Shown here: positions 46,092 through 48,703 of the stretch, piece after piece
Position numbering within the stretch: the stretch's first letter is position 1
Layout of the letters: every line of letters begins with the position of its first letter
Assembly: GCA_025054575.1 (NCBI GenBank)
Contig: JANWZN010000007.1
Location: forward strand, 1 to 48,703
Direction: 5' to 3'
DNA from: Geminicoccaceae bacterium
GTDB lineage: Bacteria > Pseudomonadota > Alphaproteobacteria > Geminicoccales > Geminicoccaceae
Length of the DNA stretch: 48,703 nt
Program-made: the position numbers and the translations under genes
Notes under the pieces: model-generated
What the model was told of the DNA's origin: nothing
Databases searched by the model: none
The model's input: only the letters and a program-made list of their open reading frames with translations

Positions 46092-46248
46092 GCGTCACGA
46101 GGTGGCGGCGCTCGCGTGCGCGTTCGTGGCGCGCGCGGCACGCTCGAGGCTGCGCCGCGCTCGCATGCCCCGGTCGCCGCCGCCGGCGGTTGCCGGCCGT
46201 CCCCCGCCCGCCTAGGAGCGGCCGCGGGACCGCTCCGGCGAGGCGCGC

Positions 46249-47370
46249 ATGAAGATCACCGAGGTCGAGGCGCTCTATCTGCGGCTGCCGCAGATCCAGG
46301 CGCGGACCGATTCGAGCCAGGACGCGCTCCTGGTCCGCGTCACCACCGATGCCGGCATCGTCGGTTGGGGGGAGGTCGACTCCTGCCCCTGGGCGGTCAA
46401 GGCGGCGATCGAGGCGCCGGTCTCGCACACCATCGCAGGCGGCCTGCGCCAGCTCCTGATCGGCGAGGATCCGCTCGAGATCGGCCGGCTGTGGAAAAAA
46501 ATGTACGAGGCCACGCTCTACTGCGGGCGCGACGGTCTCTTCGTCCACGCCATGGCCGGCATCGACCTGGCACTCTGGGACATCAAGGGCAAGGCGCTCG
46601 GCCGGCCGGTCTGGGACCTGGCGGGCGGCCGCTATCGAGACAAGATCCGCGTCTACGCCTCGAACATGTTCCGCTTCACGCCGCAAGAGACCGCCGACCG
46701 GGTCAAGTGGTGCAAGGACCAGGGCTTCACCGCCGCCAAGTTCGGCTGGGAGCCGTTCGGCCGCTCCGACCTCGCCTTCGACCTCGCGATGCTCGAGGCG
46801 ATGCGCAAGGCGGCAGGGCCCGACTTCGACCTCATGCTCGACGTGGGCCTGGTCTGGGACGCCACGACCACGATCCAGCGCGCCAGGGCCTTCGAGCCCT
46901 TCGATCTCTACTGGATCGAGGAGCCCTTGCACCCCGACGATCTCGAAGGCTACGGCCGGGTCGCCGCCCGCATCCACCAGCGGCTCGCTGCCGGCGAGGA
47001 GGAGTGCACGCTGCGCGGCTTCAAGCGGCTGATCGACGAGGGCGGGATCGGCCTCGCCCAGATCGATCTCACCCGCTGCGGCATGACCCAAGCACTCGCC
47101 ATCGCCGCCTACGCGGCCGCCAAGGGCATCCCGGTCGCCAACCACAATTTCACCACCGACATCAACACGGCGGCGTCGCTGCACTTCTTGGCGGCGGTGC
47201 CGAACGCGCTCGTGCTCGAATATTGCGTCGAGCCGAGCGAGATCAGCCGGGCGCTCGCCAAGAACCCGTTCCGACTCGAGGACGGCTGCTTCCGCATCCC
47301 CGACGCGCCCGGCCTCGGCGTCGAACCCGACCCGGCGCTGATCGAGAAATATCTCGTGCGCAGCCTCTGA
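46249..47370 (+). CDS. Mandelate racemase/muconate-lactonizing-type enolase superfamily enzyme
   Basis: The protein has 373 residues. The N-terminal capping domain is followed by the barrel. K164 in AAKFGWEPF is the first catalytic lysine. Metal ligands are D198 (LMLDVGLVWD), E224 (WIEEPLHPDD) and E250 (AAGEEE). D273 and H299 (VANHNFTTDIN) form a His-Asp dyad, and E324 lies in LVLEYC. This is the mandelate racemase subgroup layout, but the second lysine of the KxK motif is replaced by glycine (G166). A one-base His-Asp mechanism, as in acid-sugar dehydratases, is thus more likely than racemisation. The substrate is unknown. GAGG lies 6 nt before the ATG. The next gene, an amidase, begins one base after its stop. 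Confidence 0.88.
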   Translation: MKITEVEALYLRLPQIQARTDSSQDALLVRVTTDAGIVGWGEVDSCPWAVKAAIEAPVSHTIAGGLRQLLIGEDPLEIGRLWKKMYEATLYCGRDGLFVHAMAGIDLALWDIKGKALGRPVWDLAGGRYRDKIRVYASNMFRFTPQETADRVKWCKDQGFTAAKFGWEPFGRSDLAFDLAMLEAMRKAAGPDFDLMLDVGLVWDATTTIQRARAFEPFDLYWIEEPLHPDDLEGYGRVAARIHQRLAAGEEECTLRGFKRLIDEGGIGLAQIDLTRCGMTQALAIAAYAAAKGIPVANHNFTTDINTAASLHFLAAVPNALVLEYCVEPSEISRALAKNPFRLEDGCFRIPDAPGLGVEPDPALIEKYLVRSL

Positions 47371-47371
47371 G

Positions 47372-48703
47372 ATGACCGACCGCCTGCCCGGCGAGGAACT
47401 CTGCTGGCTGCCGGCGGTGGACGTGCTGGCCCTGGTCCGCCGGCGCGAGGTCTCGCCGGTCGACCTCGTGGAGATCGCGATCGCCCGGGCCGAGGCGCTC
47501 GAGCCGAAGCTCAACGCCTTCGCGACGACCACCTTCGAAGAGGCCCGCGAGCGCGCCCGAGCGCTCGAGGCCGAGCTCGTCCGCGGCGGTCCGCTCCGCC
47601 CGCTGCACGGCTTGCCGGTGACCTTGAAGGACCTCCTCTTCACCAAGGGGATCCCGACCAAGGCGGGCTCCTGGCTGTTCGCCGACCGGGTGCCCGAGAT
47701 CGACGCGCCGGTGGTCGAGCGGCTGCGCGCGGCGGGAGCGGTCTTCTTGGGCAAGACGACGGTCCCCGAGCTCGGCTGGAAGGGCTGCGGCGACAGCCCG
47801 TTGACCGGGATCTCGCACAATCCCTGGAAGCACGGCTACAACGCGGGTGGCTCCTCGACCGGTGCCGCGATCTGCGCGGCGGCCGGCATCGGCTGGCTGC
47901 ATCAAGGCTCGGACGGGGCGGGCTCGATCCGCATGCCGGCCGCCTTCTGCGGCGTGTTCGGCATGAAGCCCTCCTTCGGCCGGATCCCCTATTGGCCGGT
48001 GCCGAACAACGACCTCATTTCGCACATCGGCCCGATCACCCGCACGGTGGCCGACGCCGCGCTCATGATGGAGGTCATGGCCGGTCCCGACGATCGCGAC
48101 CAGACGAGCCTCGAAGCACCGCCCGAGCCCTATCTCGCCCGCCTCGAGGCGGACATGAAGGGCAAGCGGATCGCCTGGAGCCCCGACCTCGGTTATCTGA
48201 AGGTCGATCCCGAGATCCGCGCGATCTGCGAGCGCGCGGCCCTGGCCTTCGAGGAGACGGGGGCGGTGGTCGAAGCCCTGCCGGGTGCCCCCTGGCCGGA
48301 TCCCTGGCCCATGGAACGCTGCTTCTACGCGTCCAACTATGCCGGCAACATCGGTCCCCTGCTCGACCGGTGGGCCGAGCGGATGGACCCGGGGCTCGTC
48401 GCGCTGACTCGAGACGGGATGCGCTACAGCGCGGCCGACTGGGTGCGCGCGCGCCAAGAGCGGGCCGAGCTCTACGATCGCGTGCGCGCGCTCTTCGAGC
48501 GCTACGATCTCTTGCTCACCCCCTCCCTCTCGGTGGCCGCGTTCCCGGTCGGCCGGCTGATCCCGGAGCATTGGGAACAGCACGCATGGGAGTGGCACCG
48601 CTGGGCCGGCTTCTCCTATCCGTTCAACCTCACCTGGGTGCCGGCGGCGACCTGTCCCTGCGGGTTCACCGGCGACGGGCTGCCGGTCGGGCTGCAGATC
48701 GTC
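47372..48703 (+). CDS. Amidase-signature family hydrolase, C-terminally cut by the window edge
   Basis: The first 444 residues are present. The Ser-cisSer-Lys triad is K86 (PVTLKDLLF), S161 (AGGSSTGAA) and S185 (GSDGAGSIRMPAAFCG); the 24-residue gap between the serines equals that in known members. 'FGMKPSFGRIPYWP' and 'PITRTVADAALMMEVMAGP' are also typical. The family hydrolyses amides or acts as GatA, but no gatB or gatC is near. The context is catabolic, so a carboxamide or similar substrate is likelier. The ATG begins one base after the stop of the enolase-superfamily gene, so the two are almost certainly co-translated and may serve one pathway. Confidence 0.9.
   Translation, partial: MTDRLPGEELCWLPAVDVLALVRRREVSPVDLVEIAIARAEALEPKLNAFATTTFEEARERARALEAELVRGGPLRPLHGLPVTLKDLLFTKGIPTKAGSWLFADRVPEIDAPVVERLRAAGAVFLGKTTVPELGWKGCGDSPLTGISHNPWKHGYNAGGSSTGAAICAAAGIGWLHQGSDGAGSIRMPAAFCGVFGMKPSFGRIPYWPVPNNDLISHIGPITRTVADAALMMEVMAGPDDRDQTSLEAPPEPYLARLEADMKGKRIAWSPDLGYLKVDPEIRAICERAALAFEETGAVVEALPGAPWPDPWPMERCFYASNYAGNIGPLLDRWAERMDPGLVALTRDGMRYSAADWVRARQERAELYDRVRALFERYDLLLTPSLSVAAFPVGRLIPEHWEQHAWEWHRWAGFSYPFNLTWVPAATCPCGFTGDGLPVGLQIV

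Overview
The window is about 70% GC and carries, almost without interruption, the translation and transcription core of an alphaproteobacterium. Three observations support that placement. The RpoA, L14, S8 and PccB N-termini read like alphaproteobacterial proteins. The order secE-nusG-rplKAJL-rpoBC-rpsLG-fusA-tuf-S10-spc-alpha is intact and unbroken. An ATP12-type F1 assembly chaperone lies downstream of the ribosomal block. High GC and gene content suggest a Rhodospirillales- or Geminicoccales-like lineage, but that finer placement is inference from memory and was not computed.

Layout. (1) Bases 1-1388: the 5' end of pccB (minus strand), diverging from an unfamiliar 303-residue protein with a DUF1269-like N-terminus. 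(2) Bases 1350-9156, all minus strand: a housekeeping run of Do-family protease, rarA, rluC, a HAD phosphatase, ppsA and ATP12. Several of its junctions are ATGA overlaps. (3) Bases 9182-39081, all minus strand: about 38 genes for ribosomal proteins, RNA polymerase, elongation factors, SecY/SecE, NusG and adenylate kinase. Good promoter candidates lie ahead of the alpha operon (its -35 box contains the adk stop codon), ahead of the str operon (rpoC-rpsL gap) and ahead of rplJ. (4) Bases 39142-40454: tRNA-Trp, tRNA-Gly and tRNA-Tyr on the minus strand, behind a TTGACA promoter with a GC-rich discriminator. Opposite them are rlmB and tRNA-Thr on the plus strand. The tuf copy often found between the Gly and Trp tRNAs is missing. 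(5) Bases 40492-48703: an accessory metabolic segment, mostly plus strand. It holds a lone molybdenum-hydroxylase large subunit, an RTX-repeat protein, a D-threonine-aldolase-like PLP enzyme, an enolase-superfamily enzyme and a truncated amidase.

The segment after 40.5 kb holds most of the unexplained structure. An 11-bp-arm inverted repeat lies about 190 bp ahead of the RTX gene, and a hairpin overlaps that gene's Shine-Dalgarno. A 51-codon minus-strand gene for a single-span membrane peptide sits in what otherwise looks like a gap. An AT-rich island with nested palindromes lies between this peptide gene and the enolase-superfamily gene. No clear defence system, CRISPR array, insertion sequence or phage module was seen.
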